From positions 682,001 to 746,000 of the forward strand of contig JARFIW010000968.1 in NCBI GenBank assembly GCA_036346225.1: a DNA stretch of 64,000 nt, given 5' to 3'. This stretch comes from Platerodrilus igneus. Its lineage: Eukaryota > Arthropoda > Insecta > Coleoptera > Lycidae. Position 1 is the first letter of the stretch; every line of letters starts with the position of its first letter. The notes under the pieces are model-generated. The model ran no database searches, had not been told where the DNA came from, and saw nothing but the letters and a program-made list of their open reading frames with translations. Positions 10,632 through 23,309 of this stretch are shown here, in pieces. The position numbers and the translations under genes were made by a program.

Positions 10632-11475
10632 GTGTATAAATAATCACCCTGTATGATATAAGCATATTTTAAACACTTAGCAAGTAACGTAAGTTGTATA
10701 TGCAAAAATAATTAATTGTAAGATATCGTAAAACGCATTTGAATGCGAATGCAAATCGATACATTTTTAATAACATTTGCTACAAATAGCATAAATAGTA
10801 CAGCTTTACGCATTTAACTAAGAGACCACAATCAACGTGTATTTTAAACCACAAACCCCAAAGGTAGTTTTAATTTTGTGTACTAAAAACATTAAAGCAA
10901 ATATTTACGATAACATGCAACTCTTTTTGCATTATTTTTATCAGTTTTTACGGGTTTCTCAAAAATCGGGCCGCTTTTTGGAATAAAATGGTTCATTTAT
11001 TAATTAAATATTTACGTAGTTCTAAATACCCATGATTCATTCTTTTATATTCTTATTATTCTAAAAAATTCCTTATTTAAAATAAATTTCTGTAATCCAC
11101 AAAGTAATTAATTTAAACTTCAATTGCTTTTTAATGCAAAATGGGTTGCATTTTATAGAGAATATTTGCATTCGTGTTTCAGTACACAAAATTAATATTA
11201 AAATTGAGGTTTAAATACACGTTGAATGTAATTTTTTATGCTAAATGCGCAAAGCTAGTACTATTCTACGCTATTTACAGCAAATTAAAAACATTTCTAT
11301 TAAAATATATTGATAATTAATAAGTGAAAGTAAATGGCTTTGTATTTATCTTAAAATGATTGATTTGCGTTCGCAATTAAATGCGTTTTACGGTATCTTA
11401 CAATTAATTATTTTTACATATACAACTTACGTTATTTGCTGTGTATTTATAATATGCTTATATTATGCAGGGTAA

Positions 11476-11485
<10 letters not shown>
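10632..11485. repeat. Diverged long inverted repeat element
   Basis: The left arm (about 10632-10960) pairs with the right arm (about 11120-11485). Outer ends: ATAAATAATCACCCTGTATG on the left against CAGGGTAATTATTTAT on the right. Inner landmarks: TAACGTAAGTTGTATATGC / GCATATACAACTTACGTTA, then GTAAAACGCATTTGAATGCG / AATTAAATGCGTTTTAC, and TTTTGTGTACT / AGTACACAAAA. The arms are clearly less similar than those at 9212-9701. The terminal CAGGGT resembles terminal inverted repeats of DNA transposons, so this is probably a non-autonomous DNA element. The right end runs into a (TA)n array. Confidence 0.75.
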
Positions 11486-11558
<73 letters not shown>

Positions 11559-11564
11559 TTATAT

Positions 11565-11600
<36 letters not shown>

Positions 11601-11602
11601 TA
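11480..11602. repeat. (TA)n microsatellite
   Basis: Long TA array with a few interruptions, joined to the right end of the inverted repeat element. Confidence 0.95.
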
Positions 11603-11848
11603 TCAGGATTCCAGCACATGCTATAGTCTGGAATTATTAAATGTGCATTTTGTGCACAATGCTATTTGATTTAATGGTTTAAATTTAAATTAATATGTAT
11701 GTTTTTCAATTAGAAACTGTTTCTTATGTTATTAAATTAAAATATATTTTTATTTAGAATTTCCATACACTCAACTTTTCCGTTATTACATATAACTAAA
11801 ATCCTTTAAGAGTATTTACACAAAACATATGCTTTTATTATTTAGTAT

Positions 11849-11850
<2 letters not shown>

Positions 11851-11886
<36 letters not shown>
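11851..11886. repeat. (AT)n microsatellite
   Basis: Pure AT array. Confidence 0.95.
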
Positions 11887-11888
<2 letters not shown>

Positions 11889-11889
11889 C

Positions 11890-13228
11890 TGTGAAAGTCG
11901 GGAAAATCGTGCTTTAACGTTGGGCTGCATAAAAATTTTCAAAAAAAAATATAAACAAATAATAAGAAATCTTTCAATGCCTCTAGTTCGCCTTCCTATT
12001 TTTGCACATTCCGGCTAGCTCTAAAATCTGCTATTCTTAGATATTTACCATCCTAAGTTCACTCCTTACATATACAGTCAAATAAAATTACCACTCAAGT
12101 AATGCAACAAAACATACAACCTTTTGATTTATACATATTAAAAAGTTTCCATTATCAAGAAAATATTTACACATTTGTATATACAGTTTCAAAAATTGTT
12201 ACAATCTCAATCCTTAAACCTTTTGAAATTTCACGATTTGTATTTATTTCAACAGTTTTACTTTATACGAGTAAATGGGCCCGTTGTGAAACCCTAAATT
12301 AACTTTTGTTCAGGTCTATGGTGAGCTTAGTATAAATCCAGTTACTTTAAAGTTACTATTTCCAGTTACTATTTCAGTCGAAAAGCTTATTTTATCTTAA
12401 TTGATTTTAGGGGTAACCGACTAGTACTACCGGAAAATTCTCTTTCCACCCTGGTTTTCACCTGAAATCTGTTCAACAACATTTAACCGTTGCGAGCTTC
12501 TTGAAACTTCTAGCCTTCAACCAATCAGACTGCTTTCCCCACCATTTCTACGTCCAGCCTCTAGCTATCTTTCTTTGTTTAACCCATATTTGCAGTCTCT
12601 TTTAAAATCCCACTCAATCAACAGAAAATCGATATTGTGGTTGACCTCCAAATCTACCGCGTACTTTAAACGAGTATTTTAACCAATTTATATTATACAT
12701 GCTTGCTGTCTGATTTACACTACGGATATTCTATTTCACTTTGCCCTTAAACCATCTGTTGTTTTAATAGAATTTTGTCCCAACTTTCATTTAAGTTCCT
12801 TTGAACCCGTTATTTTCAACTGTCGCGTTTTTTATGAAGCAACCGTCCGTTGAAATTATAATTCCAAGTTTTAGCATTTCTAAGGATTTCTATTTTAACG
12901 AACGTTTAGTTTAGTTAAATTGAAAATATTTGTTTACCTTATTAATTTATATACCCAAAAGCTCTGTTTATTATCCGATGCGCTTGATTTAAAATATTAA
13001 TTCTAATTATGCGTATCCTTGAATTTCCACGTACTCCGAAGCTTCTACACGTTATGCAAATTTAACATTTCGATTTAGAAATACAAAATTATGTTATTAT
13101 CCGTCCGTTATCAATATCACAACTAATTAATTTGGCACGTAAATAAATTGTTTCTATTTCCTATATACACAGTCGTTAAAAATTTATTGTATAGACCTAT
13201 CTATCCTTCTTAACCTATTATTTCCACG

Positions 13229-13274
<46 letters not shown>

Positions 13275-14600
13275 GCAAATTATATAGCAAATCGTATCAT
13301 TAAATTAAAACTACATCTGCAATATAATCAACTATTTATCCTACAAGCTGGTTCTGGTAATTCTCGCCTACTTCCTGCGTGTTATTATTTTCTTCTGTGC
13401 AACGCAAATGAATTGTTAACTTTTATCTACAAATAAGTAGAGGAAATGACTTGGCATTTAGATGTAAGCACGAAAGCGAAGTTGCTTTTTACTCAAGTTA
13501 TTTGTTATTTAGGAATTCACTGTACAGTATCAATTTAAAATTTATTAGAACTTATCCATAGTTCCGTGTACACTGTTATACAATAATTACTTGAAACTAT
13601 TAAAGTGCTTTCTCAACTCACAATGTTATTGCATAAGCTTTATTTACATTATAAACAAGAAAATAACATAATTTACCTATTAAGTTACACGGTGTTTTTT
13701 AAATCAGAGTATTTCCATTCAAATATCAAACTACAATTTAGTTACGTCATATTAAACGCTTCCGCAATCTTACGTCTGATTAGCAAACATACTGCTTATA
13801 CTTTTGCAAACAGTTTTTTGATAAATTTATTAGGTGATCTACAAGGCTTACAAATTGAAGCAGGTGTATTTCTCTTCTCCATATCATAATTACTAATAGT
13901 GCTTGTGTTTTAGGTTCCACTTTCATAATCAACTATTTAAAAACAGTTGTACCAGTATCAAAGATTTTCTAAACTTAATTTTGAGGTTATCCTGCTTCAT
14001 TAATAAAGAAGTAATTAATTTATTTTTAATTTCATTTTCGAAATTGTAAAATTTATAATTAGTACGGATTGGTTTTTGCTAAGCTGTTAATAATAGCAAC
14101 ATGGAATTGTTATCAATTTCAGTAAGTCGTCTCCATCGAAAATAGTAAGCAAATTTTAGTAAAGGAAGAAGACCTTTGTTTTTGCTAGAAATGAAGACGT
14201 AGATATACAAAACATTAAATAAGTGTTATTTAAAAACGGGTTATCAAGTCGTGTAGCAACGCCATATCGGATTAATTTCGAACCTAAGCTTTCCAAAAAA
14301 TATGTAAGAGGTTTAACTTTCAGTCTTAAGTGCTCCGAGTTTTTTACTGAATACTCTATATTCTCCAATTTTAATAGTTTGCTCCAGCTATATTAACGTT
14401 TATAAAGACATATATTTCCCGTACGCGAACTAATTTTCAACAATTAGTTTTATATTGAATTTAAGCGCTGCAATCTTTTCTATACCTGATAGAAACGCCA
14501 AAAATTTTCGACTGTCAGATATGATTGGCAAAGGCACAGAATTTAATTGAAAATTACGTTGATACAATAATCCCCAATGAAAATTTGTTCTCTTTTCCAA
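11890..14600. other. AT-rich sequence, no gene seen
   Basis: Contains the (TA)n array listed separately. The stretch 12400-12650 is richer in pyrimidines and cytosine than its surroundings but shows no coding signal. The open frame at 13605-13889 looks like chance. Confidence 0.4.
13232..13270. repeat. (TA)n microsatellite
   Basis: Pure TA array. Confidence 0.95.
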
Positions 14601-14611
14601 TTGAGTTTACG

Positions 14612-14683
14612 GTTCTGGTAGCTCAATTGGTAGAGGACCCAAGTACAAACTAAAAGGAAAAATGTTTAATTCTGTCCGTGACG
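14612..14683 (+). pseudogene. tRNA-like relic
   Basis: A perfect Pol III A box (TAGCTCAATTGG, 14619-14630) is followed 45 nt later by GTTTAATTC (14664-14672), a B box with one mismatch. That is the spacing between T8 and G53 in a canonical tRNA. The acceptor and T stems do not pair, so it cannot fold as a working tRNA. It may be a tRNA pseudogene or a worn SINE head. Confidence 0.4.
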
Positions 14684-14689
14684 TTATAT

Positions 14690-15920
14690 TTTTCTTCTTT
14701 TAATTACCAGCACGATTTCATATCATCATTTATAATTTACATATGTTACTTCTTCTTGTTGACTAATATAGTAGTATTCAAATCAACTTTTTTAATTAAT
14801 GCATGAAATGTCCTTTCTTGTTCATTCACATACGAGGTGGAATAAAATTCAGGTTTATTGCAAATCCACAAACGAAATGTAAATTTATACGAGAAAAATT
14901 AAGCTAAAGTGGTGTTAATTTAAACCACATTTACATTAACTTGAAAATTTTGGAGTTCCTCTCAAATTAAATATAAATACAGTTTCAAATTATTTGGGCA
15001 AAGGGGATGCCACCCATATATGCCATGACCAGTATAGTTTGTAAGATACGACCGTCATCTAGTCCAATAGTACATGGAGAAATTGATGTAGTTTCCTCCA
15101 CACGTGGTGTGCTCAAAGCTTATAGGAGCCTTTGATTGCATTTAAAATTTATTAGTTTTGAGTTTTAAATTAAAACCTAACTCACCAACAAAATCAGGGT
15201 CTAAGATATAATTGAAATCTCACTTTAGGCGCCGAAGAAAGCGAGTCTTTATAAGATTTGGCTTGTTCAACGGTTTACAAACTTAACCGAAAAATCTAAT
15301 CTAGGCGTTTGGTTTTGAGAAATAATCAATAGCGTGTCCTTAATGAAAAAAACCGCTTTCCTTGTTATAAGAAGAAATAAGAGATAGGATTTAAAATTGA
15401 TTTAACATTAAGTAGACTACTTCTTGTTCTTTGCATTTTTCAGTAAGTAACTTTCCTAGGTAAAGCACACACGATAACAAGAAAGCATAACTTCTAAATT
15501 CCTGGTTTTCATCATAATCTGTACGGCTGTTCAAACATGATCGACCACCATCGTCTGCTGCACACAAATATGTGAATTTGAAGCAGTTCCAAACGATCTC
15601 AATTTGAGGCCGTCACTTTAGTATATTGTCGACAGATAAAGATTTTAACTGAGTGGAAGCACTGTTCATTGTCACTTCAAGCCATCTCACATACTTACTG
15701 TATTAAAAGTAAAACACATATTGTTATTGTTACGATAATTCGGTCGGAAATGGTATCATTTTAATAACAAATGATGGTTTCTAGAAACTTCCTACGCACT
15801 CAGAACTTATACATCATATCTGTACGTAAATACATCATATAGTCCTTACTCCTTACATTTTTAGTAGTACAAGCTATTAGAAACGCGTCAGTCTGCCTAC
15901 AAATGATAAAGAATCCACAA
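14690..15920. other. AT-rich sequence, no feature seen
   Basis: No coding or repeat structure could be supported. Confidence 0.4.
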
Positions 15921-15929
15921 ATTACGGAA

Positions 15930-17130
15930 ACCATATCGTCTTGGTTAAATTCCTAGGTAAGTATGACGAAACTTTAAAACCTCATTTAAAAAATTAACTT
16001 TTGTTCGTGGTACATCTAGGCAAATTCAAAATGATTTAAAATGCGTATACGGTGCTGTACTAGATAGCATTAAATGAGAAGTGAAAGATTTTGCGTCAAT
16101 CATTTTACGCGAAACAACTGACAAAGCAAATTTTAACCAGTTAGCTGTGGTAGTGCGTTCAGGAACTGTTTCTTAAGTTTTTGGATATAACCTCTGATAA
16201 AATAGCAAATGCCATGGTTACAAAAATATGTGACGTTATTGAAGAATTACATAATGGTTCAAAACTTGTTGTTCAGAGTTACGAAGTAGCTGCTGTATGG
16301 ATATGTCACTTGGTAGGTCTTATATCAAAAGTTACATAAAGGTTTTAAGATGCCATTTTAGTTGATTTTTTTGCACGTAGCCTACAGTTTTAGACTAATT
16401 AAAAATGACAAAGCGTTTTCTCCGGTGTTGAACGCATTGGTCGCATTTTTTAAAATCCTCCAAAAGGGCAAACGCCTGAGATACATATATACGAAAGATT
16501 TTTTCTAGAGTTGCTATTACACGCTGTAAGTACAGCGAACGACTAGTACAGAGATTATCGCAATATAGTAAAACTCCAATGGAAAAGTTATAAAATAATT
16601 TAATGCATAAAGAAGTGTGGGACGCTGAAACTGTTAATACTTCTATCGTGTATCTGCAGTTACTGGAAACTAATTTAAGTTTTAATTTAGTGCTCAACGT
16701 ATTTTGGAATTCTTCTGTTCACCAACTTTTTGTTAGATATTTTGTAAACTAAATTGATTTATAATGGTTTCTGAGTTCAAAACTTCAATAATTTTGTGAA
16801 AAAAATAATATCAAAAAAGAGAAAACATTCAAGAAGTTTGGGAGAAAACACTAAATTGGAGTAGGAATCCACATAGCAAGCATATTAGAATTGAAAATGG
16901 ATGGCCAGTTGCAATCGTAGATTATATGTAGAAATCTTGCATAATATTTCACAACAACATAAAGCCCGATTTCAAAATTTCAATGAACTAAAATTCATTG
17001 AATTATGTAATTTGTAAATATAATAAAACTCGTTTTCTTAAAGAAGCCTCCGATAGTTTAAAACTACATCATACAATTTGTTTGACATTTTAGTTTTGAA
17101 TTCACAACTAAATGTTTTATAAGACATTCT
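15930..17130 (+). pseudogene. hAT/ZMYM-type transposase relic
   Basis: This is a heavily decayed plus-strand copy of the family seen at 24972-26760. In shifting frames it reads KYDETLKPHL, RGTSRQIQN, LDSIK, ETTDKANFNQLAVVVR, KICDVIEELHNGSKLVVQSY and, farther on, ARFQNFNELKFIELCN. Each piece has a counterpart in the same order in the other copy (KYDKILKPHL, RGTSNRIQN, ETTGITNFSQLVVVMR, KVCDIIEELQCGIKPVAQSY, SRFQIFSELKFVELCN). Stops and frameshifts are dense, so it is old. The very C-terminal dimerisation segment was not found. Confidence 0.75.
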
Positions 17131-17312
17131 TGTAAAAATATTGAAGAATATTAAGTATTAGTTGCTTTACATAATGAATTTACATTGAACTGAGTTAAAC
17201 TGCTAACATTAGTTAGAAGTTAATTTTTAGAACAAAGAGTAGTCAGTACTTTGACAAGAGTTTTTAAGTTAGGCTAATTATAAGACAGTACTATTTGCTA
17301 CAAATTTATAAA

Positions 17313-17316
<4 letters not shown>

Positions 17317-17360
<44 letters not shown>
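17317..17360. repeat. (TA)n microsatellite
   Basis: Pure TA array about 190 bp after the hAT relic. Confidence 0.95.
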
Positions 17361-17365
<5 letters not shown>

Positions 17366-17799
17366 AATTAACGACCTCTGGTTTAATACTATTCAGTTTT
17401 TCTTTTATGGGTTATAGGCCCTGTTTAAAAAAATAATAAAAGGCGTACTCTTTTTATTCCATCTGAATCTTCGAGAATATTTGTACTCTTGGTCACAGAT
17501 TACTAAAAATTACACGTTGTATAAACACAGTTATTGCAAATGAATATATACTTACAATAGTTGAGATTGTGTAATTACTGGCATGTGTAACAGGAAACAT
17601 TTTAAAAAAACTATTTAGAACAATTACAAAATTGACAGTTTCTGACAAATGACATATAAATTAAAACATTTGTATATAAACATGCAAACTAAACTAGAGT
17701 GGAACTAAAAATAAATTATGAATATGCTTTATGGTAAATGATTATGAGTGGGGTGTACTAGTAAATGATATCTGGTTTGCAGGTGAATGTGTTTGTCTA

Positions 17800-17945
17800 T
17801 GTGCAGTGTCTGTATATTGTATATTTGTGTATGTTATGTATGTGTGTGTCTGGTAAGCTTTGTTTTGTTGTGTAAAGTTGTATATGTGCGTGTGTTTGTG
17901 TGTGTGTGGGTACGTGTATGTGTGTGTAAGTGTGTATATTGAGTG
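17800..17945. repeat. GT-rich simple sequence
   Basis: Irregular (GT)n with TATG interruptions. It lies in the 3' untranslated side of the minus-strand Penelope-like copy, mirroring the CA-rich tract after the plus-strand copy. Confidence 0.8.
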
Positions 17946-18026
17946 TAACTACATTATTTTTCTCATTAGAACCTAAGTTTCTTTTTTTTTTTTTAATAAT
18001 ATATTTTATTATTTTGTGTATATTTG

Positions 18027-18686
18027 CTATTTGGGTGACTTGAAATTGAGCAAGTAAGTGTATATCGAACTTAGATTGGAGATATCTGTTTTTTTATTTA
18101 TACTATTTGGACAGTTATATATGTGACACATTTCTTTGAAAATGCGTTTAGATGTCACATTTTCGGTTTCTAATATTTTACCGTCATTGAAATTTATATT
18201 ATGACCTTTCGTTAAGACATGTGTAGACAAAGCACATGCCTGAGGTTTTATTTTAATATCGCTTTTGTGTTGCGTTATTCGCTGTTTTAAATTTTGAGCA
18301 GTTTGGCCTATATAGGATGCATCACAATCCGAGCAGTTAATTTTGTATATGGTATTCCGTTGATTTAAACAGGGAGTTTTATCTTTTATTTTAGAAAATA
18401 ATTTTTTTATTGAGATTAAGTTTTGTTTCGCGATTTTTATGTTTTCTTTTTTAAATACTTGTATCAATTTAGGTGTTAAGCGTTCTATATAAGGTAATAT
18501 TTTATACGAAGTGTTTATGAGGTCTTTATTGTTTTTGTTAGAGAATGTACTGCTATTTAGTGTTGTTTTTATTACAGTTGAAAGATAACCGTTTTCTCTT
18601 AAAATTTTAGAAAATAATTTAATATTCTTATTGTATAATGAAGGATGGGAAATTCTTTTTATGCGATTTTGAAAATTTAAGTACAA
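18027..18686 (-). pseudogene. Penelope-like element 3' end with GIY-YIG nuclease (minus copy)
   Basis: A 219-residue open frame. The N-terminal third (ISHPSLYNKNIKLFSKIL...) matches the region after the RT fingers and palm of Penelope-like elements. The middle (LPYIERLTPKL) is the linker. From about residue 113 on is a GIY-YIG endonuclease core: YKINCSDCDASYIGQT with the CxxC typical of Penelope-like nucleases, then LKQRITQHKSDI. The frame ends in a natural stop. The RT itself is absent: the element is 5'-truncated where it meets the oppositely oriented copy at about 18683. Still open, so fairly young, but unable to move by itself. Confidence 0.85.
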
Positions 18687-19156
18687 AGTTTGAAAACGTC
18701 TTCAAAAAATTCAATATCAACATTGCTAAACGAAACCTTTTAACGTTAAACAATCTTTTTTCCAAATTAAAAGATAAAACCCCAACTCTTCTACAACGGA
18801 ATATTATATATCAAATAAATTGTTCAGACTGCAATCTTACCTACATTGGTCAAACCTCGCAACAATTAAAGCAACGCCTAACTCAACATAAAAGCGACAT
18901 TCGTGTTAAACCAAACGCTTGTGCTTTGACCTTACACGCAAAAACAAACAAGCATAAAATAGATTTTGATAATCCTATAATATTACAAATTGAAAATAAA
19001 AAATCCAAAAGAGAATTCCTAGAAATGTGTTACATATTTAAAAACCTCAACACTATTAATAAAAAGACTGACATTAACACACTAAGCTCTATATACACCT
19101 ATCTACTTCACTTTGAATCCAAAAACAAATTCAACATAACTTATCAAATCACTTAA
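18680..19156 (+). pseudogene. Penelope-like element 3' end with GIY-YIG nuclease (plus copy)
   Basis: Open frame homologous to the minus copy from STKFENVFKKFNINIAKRNL onward. It carries YQINCSDCNLTYIGQTSQ and LKQRLTQHKSDIRVKPNACA, i.e. the GIY-YIG core, and the same end (INTLSSIYTYLLHFESK). The two proteins differ by many conservative changes, so they are separate family members, not one inverted duplication. It lacks all RT sequence. The upstream ATG near 18638 belongs to the complement of the other copy, so the true homology starts near 18680. Confidence 0.85.
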
Positions 19157-19233
19157 TAAAACATAACATAACATAACATAAACATACACAAACAAACATA
19201 CGCAAACATCCACATGCACCCACACACACATAA

Positions 19234-19294
<61 letters not shown>

Positions 19295-19395
19295 CAGACA
19301 TACATTCATTCGCACAAACAACATAAACACACTGAAATACATACGTAAACAAATATACATACATCAACATACATATATAAACATACATACATACA
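19157..19395. repeat. CA-rich tract with (CA)n and ACATA repeats
   Basis: An (ACATA)n run at 19163-19185, a pure (CA)n at about 19235-19289, then (CATA)n. It follows the stop codon of the plus-strand Penelope-like copy and probably belongs to its 3' UTR, since the minus copy has the equivalent tract. Confidence 0.9.
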
Positions 19396-19764
19396 AAAAA
19401 TATCTAAATTTTAGTCAAATCATAAAATAAATTAATTACAATCTAGAAAGTTATCACAAACACTGTCAAAATTATAAAGGAATTGTCATTATAACATTCA
19501 AATTTGATTAACAAAACACAAAACTGTGTTCTTTTTAAAAGCTTTCAACATCACTTTCAGTTTGTATTCAAAAATTTATCTATGTCGACGATTTCAGTGT
19601 AAAACCTCACATTAGTAAGTAAGTTTTTAACTGTTTAGCCCATATTAATGTTTCTAATTTTTAGTATCTTTGATAATGGTTTAAAATAAAACCGAAAGCT
19701 TAGATTTATAATAAAGAGTACACTTAATTAACCAGCAGACCTAAAAGCCTGTTATTGTATATAT

Positions 19765-19769
<5 letters not shown>

Positions 19770-19805
<36 letters not shown>
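19770..19805. repeat. (TA)n microsatellite
   Basis: Pure TA array. Confidence 0.95.
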
Positions 19806-19809
<4 letters not shown>

Positions 19810-20399
19810 TATTATACATTATATATAATACTATGTAATTTGTAGGTTAGAATGAAATATATAGGTCATAGGAGAGTTTAGGGTAGACTAGCATGTATAG
19901 ATACCATATATGAAAAAGGTAAATGTGTAAATAACGCTTTTTAAAAAGTTAAATAGGTGTCTTAGAAATCGAGTGTAACGATTAATTAATTTAAAATAGG
20001 AATTTAGAGTTAATTACATTTCAGTTTCAGCTTTGCACTTATTTGCAAAGAAATCTCATAATATATAAAGAACGGAAACAATAAACGTTAAGCACCTATC
20101 ATAAAAGTTAAATTTATTAGCGTATAATAGGTGAAAAGATTCTTCATTTTTATCGTAAAATCAATAATTTTACGGGCATAATTTTAATGAAGTAGAAACA
20201 TTTAGTTAATATCGTGTAGCATATGTAAATAGTATAGGAGAGAATTAAGCATAAGATAGCATTTAAAAACACGAACTGGGCAGAAAGAGATAGGAAAGTG
20301 TCTTCGATAAACAACACTCGACGGTTACGGCAGGCATATTTTAGGTAACGATTATTTACAAGAATGGAGCTCGTTGTCAACAACCTCATAAGGAGATCA

Positions 20400-21640
20400 A
20401 TATTTTCTACGAATGCAAATAGACGTTAAGGCAAGCTGGAATCGATATGAAAACAAAGACAGATGGGTTATAGCATATAAAGGAAGGAGATGCAAACGTC
20501 AGATATCGGTTAGACTTGGTAACTAACGAAGGAACAAGGATAAATTCTAGGCTATAAGCAAGAGTGAGGTAGAAGATGTTTGTATAAGATATCGATTTAA
20601 ATGGGAGGAGAAATTAAGAAATGTTATTGGTCGTTACAGATAGAAGGGAGACGCGTGACGGTCTGAGTTTAAGAGAGGATACATACGTGAGTGGTATTCG
20701 TAAACTAAGCATGAGAGGGAAATGGTCGTATATGAGATAAAGAGAGAAGGGACCAGGTTCGTTTTACATTGGGAGGCGTGAATCTAATGAGAATTGATTT
20801 CAGTTGAGTCGATTTCGGCTAAGCAGACCAACCGTTAGATGGTTATAAGTGATTTTCGCGGTAATTTGTGGGATACGAGCGTTTAAATTCCAGGAGTGTA
20901 AAGACCGTTGATGTTTATCTACAAAATTATAAAGATTTATGGAAGAATAACTTGGGGTTGTTAGAATTTGATGTCGGTTATGATTTTGGGTTTCGAGAAG
21001 TGTAGCAAGCAGCTAGGAGGTTACTGAGAAAATTAAACAACAGGGGGTGGTTTTGGTCTATATATCTAGCTGTAAGGGGGTGGGAGCTTCTCTTTTTTTC
21101 TTCCCTCGTCATAGACGTTTAACTCAAGTTAGTAAATATTCTTCTGTGCTTTCTAAAAAGCTGTTATTACACACAAGTTGGTGTGCGGTAGAACTTATCG
21201 TTTGAAAATATTGAAGAATATATAAAAATAAAAAGCGTAGCTTTTTCTAGTCATGTAAGTACAGACTACTGTTACTTTGGTTGGTGGGGCTTGCGATGCC
21301 TCCTAAGAAGGATGTGCGATTGGGAATGCATCACGTAGTGATTTGCTGAAGGTTTATGGAATAGTAGAGGGGTTTAGGAAGTTTGGATGCACTGTCAATG
21401 GTTTCTTGGAGAGATTTGGATAGCTGCATGCAGACAGGAATGGTATGAATCAACTTGGGAGCGGTTCCCTAACTCAGAGTCAGTAGTGAGGACATCATTA
21501 TCGAGGGGTGGACAGGCGGAGTGATGGCTGGCAAGTAATTCATTTTTGTACAAACATTGTTGTTGATTTTCTTTATGTGTGTTGACACTTTGTGCTTTTT
21601 GAGTGCTTAAATTTATGAGTTCTATGGCCCTAAGCATATA
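20400..21640 (+). mobile_element. Purine-skewed block, possible LTR-element leader and gag start
   Basis: The plus strand becomes strongly G/A-rich compared with neighbours. A TATA-like motif (TATATATC, near 21059) precedes a G-rich then pyrimidine-rich stretch. At 21298 an ATG opens MPPKKDVR, and after a one-base shift the text reads NASRSDLLKVYGIVEGFRKF. Both resemble retroelement gag N-termini only loosely. No RT, second LTR or certain primer site was found. An alternative is a non-coding dispersed repeat. Confidence 0.3.
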
Positions 21641-22225
21641 TTGAATTTTATATTTAATGAAAATGTGTGTATGTGGAGAGGATATGTAATATAAAGATAG
21701 AAAGGCTGCTTATGTACAAAACAAACGGGACTTTTGTTGTTGCAGTGGTATAATTTTGCACACAGGTTTAAGAGAGTTTTACTGTGAGCTCATATTAAGA
21801 CAGAGGTTTAAAGTCAGGTATGAGGTTTACCCCCTTACTTTAAATTGGATATTTGTAAAATGGGAAAAATTTAATTCAACCACATTTTAGAAAATGAACT
21901 ATTTTCTTATTAAAGATATGTAAGTTTATGTATGCAAACTGTTGTAATGGACAAAACTTTGGAACTAGTAATTTTTTTTGTGTGTAAATAGAGTGTGATG
22001 AATTTTGGAAGTTGCGTTTTTTTGGATAGGATTGTAGGGAAAAAATTTTCAGACTATAGCGTAGTGGCGGCTAGGTGAAGTTTGATTTTCAGCAGTTCAG
22101 GTAAGCTTCTTTAAACGATTCATAAGGTTTTTATAGAAGGGAGCGGAACAGCCGAGGTAAGATTCGCAGAATTTTTATGAAGGCCCAACGCTGGGGCTCT
22201 TTTCAAGACTACTTCAGCGCAATAT
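21640..22225. other. AT-rich sequence, no feature seen
   Basis: The purine skew fades through this stretch. No coding similarity. Confidence 0.4.
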
Positions 22226-22226
22226 T

Positions 22227-22230
<4 letters not shown>

Positions 22231-22311
<81 letters not shown>
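22231..22311. repeat. (TA)n microsatellite
   Basis: TA array with one ATTATTAT interruption. Confidence 0.95.
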
Positions 22312-22314
<3 letters not shown>

Positions 22315-22834
22315 GTGAGGTTACTAAACTGTGTGATAACTTACTTATCAAACGTCACACTTCATTCTTTTATACATATTTGGCGCTCATTAAAAGTTTG
22401 CTTGGTATGCATTTAACTTCCAACTAGGAACCCTACAGCTTAGTATAAGATCTACCGACTAAGAGACAGCAAGAGGGCATTATAACTGTAAGATTTTATT
22501 TTACAGCTATTGTTTGTTTCCATTCCTAAGGTGGCGACATAGCAATATATATTAAATAAATTGAATGAAAATTAAACAGTTGCACAACATTAACGATAAA
22601 GAAGAAATAACGTTTCAAATCGAACTGGTTATAGGATTTAGAACAAAGGGCATGCTGAGATTAATATTCAAACCTTGCACCGTTGCCGTATCGTAAGTTT
22701 TTAAAAGCTACGGATTATGGCTACATTACGAGAACGTTTTCTCTTTCACACCAACTATACTGTTCTACCATTTTAGAAAATCACCACAAGAATTATAGAT
22801 ACACACCTTGCTTATATACTTTGTAGAATTTTTT

Positions 22835-23294
<460 letters not shown>

Positions 23295-23309
23295 AACTTT
23301 GTCGAACAG

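Noticed and set aside
11436..11669. Tyr/Ile-rich frame
   Set aside because: Read through a (TA)n array.
19103..19388. Cys/Val-rich minus-strand frames
   Set aside because: Read through the (CA)n tract.
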